Source: Gnetum montanum
Lineage: Eukaryota > Streptophyta > Gnetopsida > Gnetales > Gnetaceae
DNA: 62,000 bases
Reading direction: 5' to 3'
Assembly: GCA_015680685.1 (NCBI GenBank)
Contig: MNCI01027234.1
Location: 1-62,000, forward strand
Of this stretch, positions 32,100 through 43,560 are shown one piece after another (the stretch's first letter is position 1; each line of letters starts with the position of its first letter). The notes beneath the pieces were generated by a model. The model did not search any database. It worked only from the letters and a program-made list of their open reading frames with translations, and was not told where the DNA came from. The translations under genes were made by a program, and so were the position numbers.

Positions 32100-32758
32100 T
32101 GGTTCATTATTAGCCTTTCCTCGGAGAACCCATGGCCTAAGCAGTTGTTTAACAATGCATAATATCTTTCTAAGGCCATGTCCAAGGGTTCATGTTGCCC
32201 TTATTTCCACTCTTGGATTTGTCTCCTCAAGGCTGACACTCTTGCATAGGTTTTATATCTTTCATTAAATAGTTCTACCATTATCAACCAACGTTGAGTT
32301 GATTTTAGTTTTAAAGACTTGTACCATACTTTTTCTTGGCCAACGAGTGTCGTAGGAAAGAGTTTAAGTTTTTACCACCCATTATCAATATTGTTCCATA
32401 CATAGGCATCTTGGAAGGCTTGTAAATGATGTTGTGAATCTTATTCATGGCCTCCGAAAGACTTGGAAAAGTTGTTTAAATCAAGCCTGGGTAGATGACT
32501 TTCCTTATGATGCCTGCGGGATATTCGAATAGCCTCTTGTATATGCATTAGGCTCTTAGTGGCTAGTAGGGGTTCATCATCACTAGGTAGGCTATGAATT
32601 TTCGAATTGGGACAATGTTATCTTTGTTTATGTACATAGGAGATCCTTTCATAAGATTGAGTACTCCAAACTTTGTCTTCATCATCATATAATTCGTTGC
32701 TTCTCTAATGAATGGCCTTACTAGTTGTTGTGTTGTCATAGTATTGTAAGAGAGACAT
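32100..32758 (-). pseudogene. Gag N-terminal relic, element E
   Basis: The ATG at 32756-32758 starts MSLLQYYDNTTTSKAIH, closely related to the start of gag in B (MSLSQDSDNATSGEAIH). A capsid-like region with 'KLFPTTLVGQEKVWYKSLKL' and 'RVSALRRQIQEWK' follows. It is cut off near 32100 and joined to the protease region, so the rest of gag including the zinc knuckle is deleted. Confidence 0.6.
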
Positions 32759-32867
32759 TGTTGTGAATAGTGTGTGACTTAATTCAAATTAATTTCTTTT
32801 CTAAAAGATATATCATGAATACTTTGTTACAATGATCTTGTATGATATAACTAATCTAGATAACTAG

Positions 32868-32891
32868 CACCGTCCCCGACAATGGCGCCCA
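32868..32891 (-). other. Primer binding site, tRNA-Asp type (element E)
   Basis: Just inside the 5' LTR end the element strand reads TGGGCGCCATTGTCGGGGAC. The complement of the 3' end of plant tRNA-Asp is TGGCGCCGTTGCCGGGGA, the primer site usual in Athila-type elements. The match is good with one extra G. Confidence 0.65.
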
Positions 32892-33757
32892 TGATGAGTG
32901 GCAAGGTATCCCTACACTCAACCATATGAATACAAGCGTTCATGCACGATCTAGTTGAATTCCACAAACATGCTAGTTGTGGTATCTAGATAGTTACATG
33001 TTGATCGTAGTTCATTTTCTTCCCACCTAGACTAGTATTTGCTTTGTCATGTATGGTTTAGTCCAGAGTGAGGTGTATGATGTGGTCCTAAACTAGTGCT
33101 ACTCCTAGAGGCAATGGGAAATAACTTTGTTTTAAGCTAAGAGGGAATGAGAGAAGAGAATCTAAGCTAGCCTAAGTGTGATGAGCATTCATCCTTAATC
33201 ATTTGTACACATCTTGGACCTCATGTACTACTTCTAGGATTACCAAGTGTATATTACTTGAGCACTCCTAGATACGCTACTGGGTTATCAAGTAGTCACA
33301 CTTAAATGCTCGTGATTAAGTCATACTCATTCTGCATTTAATAACATGGATAGTAAATAAAGGGTAAGAAATATTAATTAGGAAAAAATAAATAATAATA
33401 ATAGTAAGCAATTAAAACTAAGTGAATGCTGCAATGATGAAGTAATCTCTATCTTTATTGTCGATCATGTGCATGTCCAAGTACGTCACACTCGAATAAA
33501 GGTTCCATACAATTACAATCATCACACTACAGGCATGCACTGGGGAAAGAGTTGAGATGAACTAAAAATGAATAAAAAGACTCTACACTTACACCTACTG
33601 ACTCTAACTTACTTCTTTCTTGTGCACCCAAATGTAGTATTTATAGGCTTGCACAGGAACCACAATATCGCGTATCCGATATCGTTAGCTAGGTCACGAT
33701 ATCATGTACTCGATATTATGGGTCTGATATCGGAGCTTGAAAAATCATGGTTCATCA
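32892..33757 (-). repeat. LTR, subfamily I (E 5' LTR)
   Basis: 866 bp. On the element strand it begins TGATGAACCATGATTTTTC and ends TTGCCACTCATCA next to the primer site. U3 has three GATATC palindromes (plus 33675-33735); the TATA region is near 33645. It is similar over its length to the A LTR and the two B LTRs, but not to the E 3' LTR beyond the first 70 bases and scattered motifs. Confidence 0.8.
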
Positions 33758-33759
33758 AT

Positions 33760-34535
33760 ACCCATCAATGTAGTGCCATATTTTACCTATAAATGTATGC
33801 CTACTCACCACATTTATGGCATAAGTCTCATAGTTGTAGCGAAGCTTCAACAATTTTTTCCACTTGAAACTTAGAATATTTTCTGAGCACCCACAGTAGG
33901 AGTCAAAGAGTGTATGAATCTTTATTCAAGCACTATTATACCTAAGCACTTCAATGTGTGCAGGAATAAAGATGAGCTTTCTGATCAAACATTGTAGCAC
34001 TTGGATGAGATTGATTGTTTTCTTTAAGCATTTATTATTCAAGCAATTTCCTTTAATATTTTTAAGTAATTAAGTGATTAATTAATATAGATTAAATAAT
34101 AAACATAAGTACGACCACTTCAAGCATATGTCTAATGCTTGGTAATCCCAGTAACAATTAACATTTGGTAACCCAGTAGTGCTATACGTGTTTAAGATGT
34201 ATATGACAAGTGGGAACATATGCTTATGCTAAGATTAGTTAGGTGTTAGCTAGTTAAAGATTAATTAAGCAAATAAATACTTTATTCCTTATTCTTGATT
34301 CTTAGGTGACTTAAAACATAAAAGATAAAATGATAAAAATCATATGCCTTAGTTACACTTAACCATACACTTGCACTTCACAAGTGGAATTAGGAAGATA
34401 ACGATTGCAACAATCAATTTCACCTCATAGAACCTAGTGTACTTAGATAACTAAAGTCTATGGAATTAAACTAGATCATTGAGTGAATGCTAGTGATTTT
34501 TATGGTTGGGCATAGGATATACTTACTGCTCATCA
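33760..34535 (+). repeat. LTR, subfamily II, 5'-truncated (D 5' LTR)
   Basis: It shares with the C2 LTRs the TATA box (ACCTATAAATGTATG, 33785), 'cagtaggagtcaaagagtgtatg', 'aatgataaaaatcatatgcc' and the end ctgctcatca. The first 100 or so bases of U3 are missing where it meets the end of the E 5' LTR in head-to-head orientation. Confidence 0.7.
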
Positions 34536-35107
34536 TACATGCATCCTCAAGCAGCTAGTTTCTCAAATCAACATTCCAATCCTTTACCACTTGTGCCACC
34601 TCCTATAATGTAGGGGAAATTATCATCTCAACCATAGTAGACAAGTGTAACTAGGGTGGTTAATATGTAGGATCAAGTGATTACACATGAATCAAAATCG
34701 AGGAAACAACCGTTCTTCAAAAAGGTTCAAAGGATGGGGATTACATCTACTTCTACTTCATTCACATCCAGTCCTCCTACAAGCAGTCACAAGGTTCCTT
34801 CATCAACTAATGTAAATATCTTGACTATCATGCTGATGCAAACCATCACTCATTAGATTAAGGTAGGAGCACTTCCATAGAAATGAATAGATCCAGGAAG
34901 TCATTTGGTGTACCTACAAGTAATAGGGCACAAACCATGCAAGTATCTACTTGATTTTGGATTAAGAGTAAACCTAGTATCATCAGACATGTATCAAGCC
35001 TAGAATTTACCACCCTTGAAGAAGAGTAATATTCAATTAGAGGTTGTAGACTAGTTGATCATAGTTATACTAGGACAAGTGGATGACGTGATCACTACCA
35101 TCAGTGG
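34536..35107 (+). pseudogene. Gag end and protease start, element D
   Basis: Degenerate Ser/Thr-rich coding is followed by the protease leader 'IGHKPCKYLLDFGLRVNLVS' (active-site D-(S/T)-G changed to D-F-G) and 'NLPPLKKSNIQLEVVD'. It ends at ...DDVITTISG exactly where B is inserted. Confidence 0.55.
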
Positions 35108-36045
35108 TGATAAGTGGCGAGGTACCCCTACACTCAACCATACAAATACGAGTGTTTCACACACAATCCGGACGAACTCCACAAACAGGCTAGTTGTAGT
35201 ATCTAGATAGTTACTTGTTGATCGCAGTTCGCTGTCTTTCCACTTGGACTAGTATGTTCTTTGTCACGTATGGTTTAGTCCAAAGAGAGGTGTATGATGT
35301 GTTCCTAAACTAATGCTACTCCTAGAGGCGATGGAAAAATAATCTTAGCTAAGCTAGGAGGAAAAGGGAGAGAGAGTTATGCTAAGAGGAAATTGGGGGA
35401 GAGAATCTAAACTAGCCTAAGTTCGATGAGCATCCATTCCTTAATCATCTGTACACATCTTGGACCTCATGCACGACTACCACTGGGATTACCAAGTCCA
35501 TGGCCTAGGTACGCTAATGGGATACCAAGTAGTTACACTTAAATGCTCGTGATTAGGTCATACTCATTTTGCATTTAAGAAGTTTAGGATGAAGAGATGT
35601 TAACTAAGAAAATCAATAAATAACAGTAACAACTAAATAATTAAACTAAGTGAATGTTGTAATGATGAAGTAATCTCGATCTTTATTTTCGATCATGTGC
35701 ATGTCCAAGTACGTCACACTCAAATAAAGGTGTTGTACAATTACAATCACCACACTGTGGCATGCACTGGAAGAGAGGATTGAGAGGAAAAAAATGACAA
35801 AAAGATCCTACTTTAATACTAATTTCTAACTCACTAAAAAAATTGACTCGAAATTGCCTCTTCCTATGTGCCTACATGTGTATTTATAGGCCCACACAAG
35901 AACCACGATATTGTGTACTCAATATCGCTTGTGTCACGATATTGTGTACCCAATAACAAGGATCCAATATTGTGACCCATCAGACATCAAGGGTTCGATA
36001 ATAGGACCTGATAGACCATGACACCTAATGGACCATGACTCAACT
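35108..36045 (-). repeat. LTR, subfamily I (B 3' LTR)
   Basis: On the plus strand it runs from tgataagtggcgaggtacccc to about 36045 (gaccatgactca). A roughly 24-bp duplication (accatgacacctaatgg/accatgactca) near its U3 start is absent from the partner LTR. GATATC sites are mutated to GATATT/CAATATC here. Confidence 0.8.
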
Positions 36046-36195
36046 CGTCCTTGAGTCAAAGAAAGTGAGGAACAAGTTCAATTAATTACACAGTGGATAG
36101 GTATGGGATTATTGACTAACTAGGAATTTATTCATGTTGCAATGGAGAATTAAACAAAATTTGGACATAGAAACAAAAGACAAAACTTGTGGAAC

Positions 36196-36647
36196 TCATG
36201 GGGTTTCCGGTAGTGGTGGCTTATCCATGGGTGCCCTTCCTTTGTTTTGTGCACTAGGCTTCTGAGGTTGATACTGTTGAAGAAGTGCCTGACATTTCTT
36301 CTTTTCTATCCATGGATTATGAGTCATCCAAGCTGATGTTCCAATGTTTGATGGAGTCAGCACTTTCCATGGACATGGCAATTGAGAGAACACTTGATTG
36401 ACCTTGACATGCCATGTCACAAATAACCATCATTCCTCTTCATAGGCTTGGGCCTTAACCTCTCCACCTTTTTCTTGGATAGATTGTGTAGTAATAGGAG
36501 TTTCATGATGGATGCTAAATGATTGTGCCTCCTGCTCTGCATTTTTTGCATGAGGACCTTGGTCTCTTCCTCCCCCCAGACGTCCAGTTGCACCTTGAGA
36601 AGGTCCTCCTTGCTATCCTCTTTTAGGGCCCATCTATAATCACACAA
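36196..36647 (-). pseudogene. Accessory ORF of element B
   Basis: Two overlapping frames (36417-36647 and 36196-36420) are needed. The second ends KKCQALLQQYQPQKPSAQNK and PMDKPPLPETP, parallel to the end of the element A accessory ORF (LQAILQCHQIPRP...PMEEPLPLGTT). The conserved VNICGVTVDF-type core seen in A is missing here. It is non-functional. Confidence 0.45.
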
Positions 36648-38040
36648 AGATCAATTGTTAGTAAGGTTATTAAAAGAAGTTCAATTATTTCATACCTTAC
36701 TCATTTCCTTTAATAAATGTTAAATTCCCTTCTTAGTATGATTTTAGAGTTAGAAATTTTTTCGAGGAAGTTTCCCTAAAAGTTGAATGTCAGACTTGGT
36801 TTGTTTAGGTGACACATCAAAGTATACGTAATGGTTTTGAGGAATGTTTGATAAAATGATGACAAAGGAAAGAATAGATTTGGCAATGAAGTGCTTGGAG
36901 GGTTTAAAATGATGTGGTGGTGTACAACAAGTACAAATTACAAAAGTCACGCAAGTGGATCCTCCCCAAAGTAGGTTCCAACCTATAATGCCCTTGTGTA
37001 ACCACACCTTAAAATGTCTGTAGGTACTAAAAGGGTCAAATGTGATCTACACTGATGCAACAAAACACACACATGTAGATACCACTGTGATGAGGTATAA
37101 ATTCAATGCTACACAAGTCACGAGTCCCAATTACATGAACAGTGAGATGGGATGAATTGTAGAAGGGATTGCAGAGAGTGGAACATGAGGTAACTAGCCC
37201 ATGGTAGAATGAATCCTAAATGTAGTATGTGATTAATGTGTCATTCGCCCGTCGCTCCAAAATCAAGAATAAGTCCCTTCCTCCGATCAGTGACATTGTA
37301 TTGTTTCATCCCATGATGGACAACCATAAGAGCATCATGATAGCAAGGCGTATGATCACTTGGTGTTTCATTCAAGGGAGGAGTGATTTTTTCTTTACAG
37401 CACACATGTTTTTTTCCTTTATTCTTTTTGTGTGGTTGCCTTGGTACACACACACTCTTTTTTTTTTTTTTTGAATGCTTAATCTAGAGAAGCTTCCTAC
37501 CTTCAAGCATGGGTACATGTCTTTCTAATGTGACCCCCTAGAATAGCATTATTTTTCTTGGTTGAGTGCCTTTTGGTTACTCTTACTTCCATTTTTCATT
37601 AGATCTACAAGGATCTTAGTACAACCAAGCTGCATGATAACTTCCATAGATGTTACCAAAGAGAATCCATAAGTCCCCTTGATGTCAAACCCTGGCCATT
37701 CCTGCTTAGTCCATCCTTCTTCACTCTAGGTATAATAACACAAGGTTACTTTAAGTTTTAATTATTAAGAATATCATTTTACCTAGGGTAGAACCCCTTA
37801 TTAATAAAATGGGTGGATGGATGTTGTGGGCTCACTGTTCAAATAATTAGTCACCTAAGACTTGATAGCATAAAACAACACCTCAACCAATGGTTCATAT
37901 GATTGTTTTATTTCTATATGAGATTACTCATAAAAAGGTAAAAAGATAAAAAGACAAAAGGGCAAAAAGATCAAACAATAAGTTGAAAAGTGAAAAACTG
38001 AAAAACAAAAATTTCAAAATTAAAGAAAATGAAAAATATT
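36648..38040 (-). other. T-rich spacer of element B
   Basis: Equivalent to 3156-4351 of element A, read on the opposite strand. It contains the short conserved frame (37503-37692) and a 14-base A run on the element strand near 37456-37471. No other gene is seen. Confidence 0.5.
37503..37692 (-). other. Short conserved reading frame in 3' spacer (copy B)
   Basis: The frame begins GFDIKGTYGFSLVTSMEVIM and continues QLGCTKILVDLMKNGSKSNQ before a stop; the terminal block AGAAAGACATG...CATGCTTGAAGG is preserved. It is closest to copy A. Confidence 0.45.
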
Positions 38041-40328
38041 TATTAATATTGCTTGTTATTAGAATGCGGGTATCTCCCATAACTAAATAGTTCAGCATGA
38101 CTAGGATTAATAAATGAAGAATTGGGATCCTTGCATGTTGGAAATGTTAGGACTCAGTCATACTTACCCCATTGGGGTTCACACACTTTATTAGAGTTGA
38201 CATAGTGGGGCAAGTTATAAGATGTGGTTAATTTATAAGGAGTTGACCCACTATGGTAATTGTGACTGTAAGATGATATGCAAGGATAAACATGTCTCCC
38301 TACATGACGATATTCATTGGGCCCCATAGTTTTTGGAGTTTTGATTGGTGGCCCTACTAAGGTAACATGAGGCGTTGGGTTCGAAGAGGAAGGTGCACCA
38401 CAGTGTTGAACTTGTGCTAGGTTGGAGGATATAGTGGTCTTGGAACTATGCTATCCCTTCTTACGGTCATGTCTAAAGAAGGGATGCCTTCGATGTTGTA
38501 AAGGGTTCCCACTACTGTTGATAGTAGAAGCACAAGTAACATTCATGGGTTGATGTTGTGGTGCAAACCCTTCTGGTATAAGTGGTGGTGATATAGAAGG
38601 AGGTAAAGGATGAGAATGTTGGAATTGAGGAGAAGTGTAAGGTACCTAAGGTGGTGGTCCTGTTGGAAAGGATATGGGTTGATGGTATTGAGGAGAATGA
38701 TAATAATATGGTGAGATAGAGTATGTTGACCCAATTGGGGAAACAGGATGTTGAACTTGATAGGCACTTAGGTTCGGATGATATGAAGGGTGTACCTAGT
38801 TCGAGGGTGTCCTTCCCCATGATTGGGATTGTTGCCACTATGATTGAACATAGTATTTTTGTATGAACTCTGGGTGCAACACTCTTCCCCAATGCTCATG
38901 CAAATGTGAGAAGATTGGGCATTGGCCCTTGGGGTGATTGTATAGGCAAATGTTACATTGATACGTATGATTGGCAGTTAAGTTCTTATTCTTTTCTACC
39001 CTTCTTTTTGATTATCTAAAGGTGTTTCGTCCTACTTCTTGGTTCGTCATGATTCTATCTCCAATAATGTTGGCATATTCTTTGCATTTTTTATGCATCC
39101 ATTCCATCATCTTATTGATCTTTGCCTCAATTTCGTTTCATGATTGTAGTGTTGGAAAAGATGATTCCACCTCCTTGAGGTGAGTTGATTTCTCCTCTTT
39201 CAGATTATAGACCTTTATTGATGTAAGACTTTGGTCCTATTGAGATTTTTCAACATTCTCCCATCTAGCCATTTCTCCTTCTTCTTTTGCTACTTGCTTA
39301 ATAAGCTCTTGGAATTGATGGATTTGTAGCTCATATAGTTGACCTTGGACATACATCCCTAGGGTCTCCCTTGTTTCATTACAAAGCACATCAATAATGT
39401 GGTACATTAGCCTCTCCTCAAAGAACTCATGGCTTGGGAAATTATTTAACAATGCATAATATCTTTCTAAGGCCATGTCCAAGGGTTCATGTTGTGCTTG
39501 TTTCCACTCTTGGATTTATTTCCTCAAGGTTGATACTCTTGCATAAGTTTGATATCTTTCATTGAAGAGCTCTACCATTGTTGGCCAACGTCAAATTGAT
39601 TTGGGTTTTAGGGACCTATATCATACTTTTTCTTGGCCAACGAGTGTCGTAGAAAAGAGCTTAAGTTTTTTCCATCCATTATTGATATTGTTCCATACAC
39701 AGGCATCATGGAAGGCTTGTAGATGTTGCTGTGGATCTAAATCATAGCCTTCTAAAAATTTGGGAAAGTTGTTTAAATCAAGAACAGGTAGACGACTTTC
39801 CTTACGATGCGTGTGAAGCTATTTGAATAGCCTCTTGTATATGCATTAGGCTCTTAGTGGCCAGCAAGGGTTCATCATCACTAAGTAGGTTATGAGTTTG
39901 CGAGTTGGGATGATGTTGTCTTTGTTCATGTTGCCATTCCTAATTTTTCTCGTGGGTTCAATTTCTATTTCTACATCGACCCCTAGAGAGATGATCATCC
40001 ATGTCATGACCTAACGTTGAAGGAGTAGAGGAAGATAAAGAGTTGGAAGACTCTTCATGACTTTTGTAAGTCTCCTAATCATCCCTGGATAAATCCTTGT
40101 TAACTATTGAGAAGGTTCTAGGCCTTACGAGCCCCCTCATTCTATGGGATGTCCCATCCTCGCTAGAGGTTTCAGAGTTGGATGACGAGAGTCCTTGAGT
40201 ATCATTGGGGTGTTTATGAACATATGAAACTCTTGCATAAGATTAAGTACTCCAAACTTCTTCATTGGTTCTCCAATGAATTGCCTCGCCAGATGTTGCA
40301 TTATCACTATCTTGTGAAAGAGACATGG
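38041..40328 (-). pseudogene. Gag-like protein with variant zinc knuckle, element B
   Basis: It starts at ATG near 40325 with MSLSQDSDNATSGEAIHW. A helical capsid-like part is open at 39237-39482 (ALERYYALLNNFPSHEFFEE, IDVLCNETRETLGMYVQGQL). Next is a linker with KINKMMEWMHKKCKEYANII, and then YQCNICLYNHPKGQC, a CX2CX3HX4C arrangement one residue shorter than the standard CX2CX4HX4C knuckle. The C-terminal 250 or so residues are rich in Pro, His, Ser and Tyr and end with HAELFSYGRYPHS. Several stops interrupt it. It should bind the element RNA; pol functions must come from elsewhere. Confidence 0.65.
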
Positions 40329-40429
40329 TTGTAAAATTGTGTGTGATTTATTGCAATTATTCTTTCTGAAATATATATCATTAATACTTGTTATAGCGAT
40401 CTTTTATGATGTAACTAATCTAAATAACT

Positions 40430-40455
40430 AGCACTGACCCTAGCAACGGTGCCAA
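40430..40455 (-). other. Primer binding site, tRNA-Asp type (element B)
   Basis: Directly after the 5' LTR the element strand reads TGGCACCGTTGCTAGGGTCA, which matches the tRNA-Asp primer complement TGGCGCCGTTGCCGGGGA with a few changes. Position and wording agree with element E. Confidence 0.7.
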
Positions 40456-41369
40456 TGATGAGCAGTGAGGTACCCCTACACTCAAACATACGAATACGAG
40501 CATTTCACGCACAATCTGGTCGAACTCCATAGACGGGCTAGTTCTAATATCTAGATAGTTACTTGTTGGTTGTAGTTTGTTGTCTTCCCACTTGGACTAG
40601 TATGTTCTTTGTCACATATGGTTTAGTCCAGAGTGAGGTGTATGATGTGTTCCTAAACTAATGCTACTCCTGGAGGTGATGGAAAATAATCTTAGCTAAG
40701 CTAGAGGAAAAGGGAGAGAGAGTTATGCTAAGAGGAAATAGGGGGAGAGAATCTAAACTAGCCTAAGTGCAATGAGCATCCATTCCTTAATCATCCATAC
40801 ACATCTTGGACCTCATGCATGACTGCCACTAGGACTACCAAGCACATGGCCTAGGTACGCTATTGGAATACCAAGTAGTAACACTTAAATGCTCGTGATT
40901 AAGTCATACTCATTCCGTGTTTAAGGAGTTTAGGGTGAAGAGATGTTAACCACGAAAGTAATAAATAACAATAACAACTAAATAATTAAACTAAGTGAAT
41001 GTTGCAATGATGAAGTAATCTCGATCTTTATTTCTGGTCATGTGCATGTCCAAGTACGTCACACTCAAATAAAGGTGCCATACAATTACAATCACCACAC
41101 TGTAGGCATCACTGGGAGAGAGGGTTGAGAGGAAAAAATGACAAAAAGATCCTACTCTAATACTAATTTCTAACTCACTAAAAAAATTGATTGAAAACTA
41201 CCTCTTCCTGTGTGCCTACATGTGTATTTATAGGCCCACATAGGAACCATGATATCATGTACCCGATATCACTTGTGTCATGATATCGCGTACCCGATAA
41301 CGAGGCTCTAATATTGGGGGTCCGATAATAGGGGTCTGATAACAGGACCTGACAAACCATGACTCATCA
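40456..41369 (-). repeat. LTR, subfamily I (B 5' LTR)
   Basis: 914 bp, plus-strand ends tgatgagcagtgagg and accatgactcatca. The TATA region is near 41226 and three GATATC palindromes lie at 41250-41290. It is collinear with the B 3' LTR over the whole length. Confidence 0.85.
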
Positions 41370-41880
41370 AGTGGCTTGTCTTAGCTTATTGATTTTTTGG
41401 TTATCCATATAGGTAAAAACAAGGGAGAGTTCCTGATCATAATGAAAAGGGCTTGGCTTAGCACTGTTGATGCTAAGCTTGGTGTTTAAGATTTGTCCTT
41501 GAAAATCTCCAAGGAAGATGAAGCTGGCATTATTCAAAAGTGTAGAGTTCCATGTATTTCATACAATGATAATGGATGCAATTACGTGCAAAGGATATGG
41601 GCAATTCAACAAAAAAAATACTAAAGCATGCAAGAATTGTATAGAGGAAATGTGTATGCAAAAATGTCTATATGCAGTGACCACTCAATAAGAAGGCACC
41701 TAGTGGTTGGTTATAGATGTAGAAACAAAATCTAGCAAATACATGAAATCACTTGATCAAATCATAAGTTCCTATGTTGAAGGAATTGATATACTAGAAT
41801 ACTTAACAAAGAGGACCCCTATTGACATGAAGGTAGAGAAGAAGAAATAGATTAGGGATAGTTAGAGATCCTAAACACTA
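41370..41880 (+). pseudogene. Protease second half, element D (after insertion B)
   Basis: It continues the protease of 34830-35107: 'FWLSI-VKTRESS', then in the next frame KRAWLSTVDAKLGV, DLSLKISKEDEAGIIQ and CISYNDNGCNYVQRIWAIQ. It corresponds to 31493-31714 in E. Confidence 0.6.
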
Positions 41881-41919
41881 TAGAGCTAGAACTGTTAGAA
41901 CTAAAGGCCCTATTGGCAA

Positions 41920-43560
41920 CATTAGAATATGCTTTCTTAAACAATAAGAAGTTGGTGATAATAAATGCTAACCTAAACGAAGAACAAAAGAAGATATTAT
42001 CAGAAGTCATCAATAAGTGGCCAACAACATTTGTGTGATCTTATGATGAGATCATAGGTATTGATCCAAAAATTTGTCAATTTCAGATATATACTGATAT
42101 AGTAATGAAACCATGATGCCAAACCCAAAGAAGGATTAATCCCAAAATGAAGGAAGTAGCATGAGTTGGAAAAGTTACTAAAGGCAAGATTTATTTATCC
42201 CATTGTGGATAGTGAATGGGTTAGTCCTTTGGTAATAGTTTCAAAGAAGGAGGACAAGTAAAGAGTGTGCATTGATTTCAGATTGTTGAATTCTGTTACA
42301 TCCGAGGATCATTTTCCCTTACCATTTGTTGATAAGATCTTAGACACTATTACAGGACATGAGTACTATATTTTTCTAGATGGATACAATGTATACAATT
42401 AGATCCACATTGCATTTGAGAACTAGGAGAAAATAGCTTTTACTAGTCCATGGGAAATGTTTGCTTACAAACATATGCCATTTGGTCTTTGCAATGCACT
42501 CACTAAATTTTAGAGACTTGTGCTCAATATCTTCCAAAAGAAAATAGGAAATGACATTGAAGTGTTCATGGAAGGGTTTTCCACATACAGTCTAGGTTTT
42601 AAACAAGCACTCAACTAGTTGGAGTAGGTATTGAAAAGATGTGTGGAAATGAATCTTATGCTTAATTGATATAAAAGCCACCTTATGATTTAGGATGGGA
42701 TAGTGTTGGAACATAAAATTTCTTAGAAGGGCATAGAAGTGGGTCCTGACAAGATAAGGATCATTCAAAACATCATGTAGAGGCCATAGAAAGTAAAAGA
42801 TGTTAGATCATTCTTAGGCCATATGGGATACTATCAAAAGTTTATAGAGAATTTCTTTAAGATTGCAAAATCATTAGTAGAACTAATGAAGAAGGATGAA
42901 ATCTTCGAATGGATAGAGTCTTGTGAAAAGGCATTCAAAACCTTGAAACAGAAACTGATCAAGAGACCAATCCTTCAAGCTTGGAATTAGTCCAGGCCTT
43001 TTCCTATTATGAAAAATGCTTTAAACTACATACTTGATGTAGTATTGCTACAGTTAGATGATTAGAAATAACCCTAAAATATATATGATGCTAGAAGAAG
43101 CATCATCGGAGCATAACTAAACTACACCATAATAGAAAAGGAACTCATGGACATGGTGTATGCACTTGAAAAATTTCGACATTATGTGCTTGGGTATCAA
43201 ATTTATGTCAATACCAATCATAGTGCAATCCATTTCCTCATGAACAAGCCAACAGTTAGTCCCAAAGTATCAAATGACTTGTAATTTTGCAATATATCCA
43301 TCATTTATCAAGGCTCAAATGGGATTCCCAGGATCATACGGAACCATTATCCAACGAGTTCCTGATGGCTGTAGAATCAATGAGGAAGTCATGGATGGTT
43401 GACTACATGACTTACTTGACTACACAAGAACTTTCCATTGAATGGAGAAAAAAGTAAAGAGAGAAATTCCTTCACAAGATAAAAAGATACATGTGAATCA
43501 ATGACAACCTATATAATATTTGTGTAGATGGACTAGTTAGATGGTGTGTGCTAGAGTGTG
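41920..43560 (+). pseudogene. RT and RNase H relic, element D
   Basis: Motifs in order: LEYAFLNNKKLVIINANLNE, 'DSEWVSPLVIVSKKED', 'DHFPLPFVDKILDTITGHEY', MPFGLCNALTKF, and the catalytic block changed from FMDD to FMEG (42564-42578). Then come 'KDVRSFLGHMGYYQKFIENF', RNase H 'EKELMDMVYALEKFRHYVLG' and 'NTNHSAIHFLMNKPTVSPK'. More than twenty stops interrupt it. It is the most decayed pol of the four. Confidence 0.65.

Larger units (their letters stand above)
25513..33757 (-). mobile_element. Element E: decayed Athila-like LTR retrotransposon
   Basis: In minus orientation the order is 5' LTR (33757-32892), tRNA-Asp-type primer site, gag, protease, RT, RNase H, integrase, spacer and 3' LTR (26364-25513), about 8.2 kb. 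Every domain has stops. The part of gag after about 32100 is missing, joining gag to protease. The two LTRs belong to different subfamilies and the flanking 5-mers (ggtag and atacc) do not match, so the element is probably a composite. Confidence 0.75.
35108..41369 (-). mobile_element. Element B: complete pol-less Athila-like element
   Basis: 6262 bp with two subfamily I LTRs (41369-40456 and about 36045-35108 on the minus strand) and a perfect 5-bp target duplication, agtgg, at 35103-35107 and 41370-41374. The order after the 5' LTR is tRNA-Asp-type primer site, gag with a zinc knuckle and long Pro/His-rich tail, T-rich spacer with the short conserved frame, accessory ORF, and 3' LTR. No protease, RT or integrase motif is present. 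LTRs differ at roughly one base in ten by eye, so the insertion is old. It is younger than D, which it interrupts. Confidence 0.85.
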
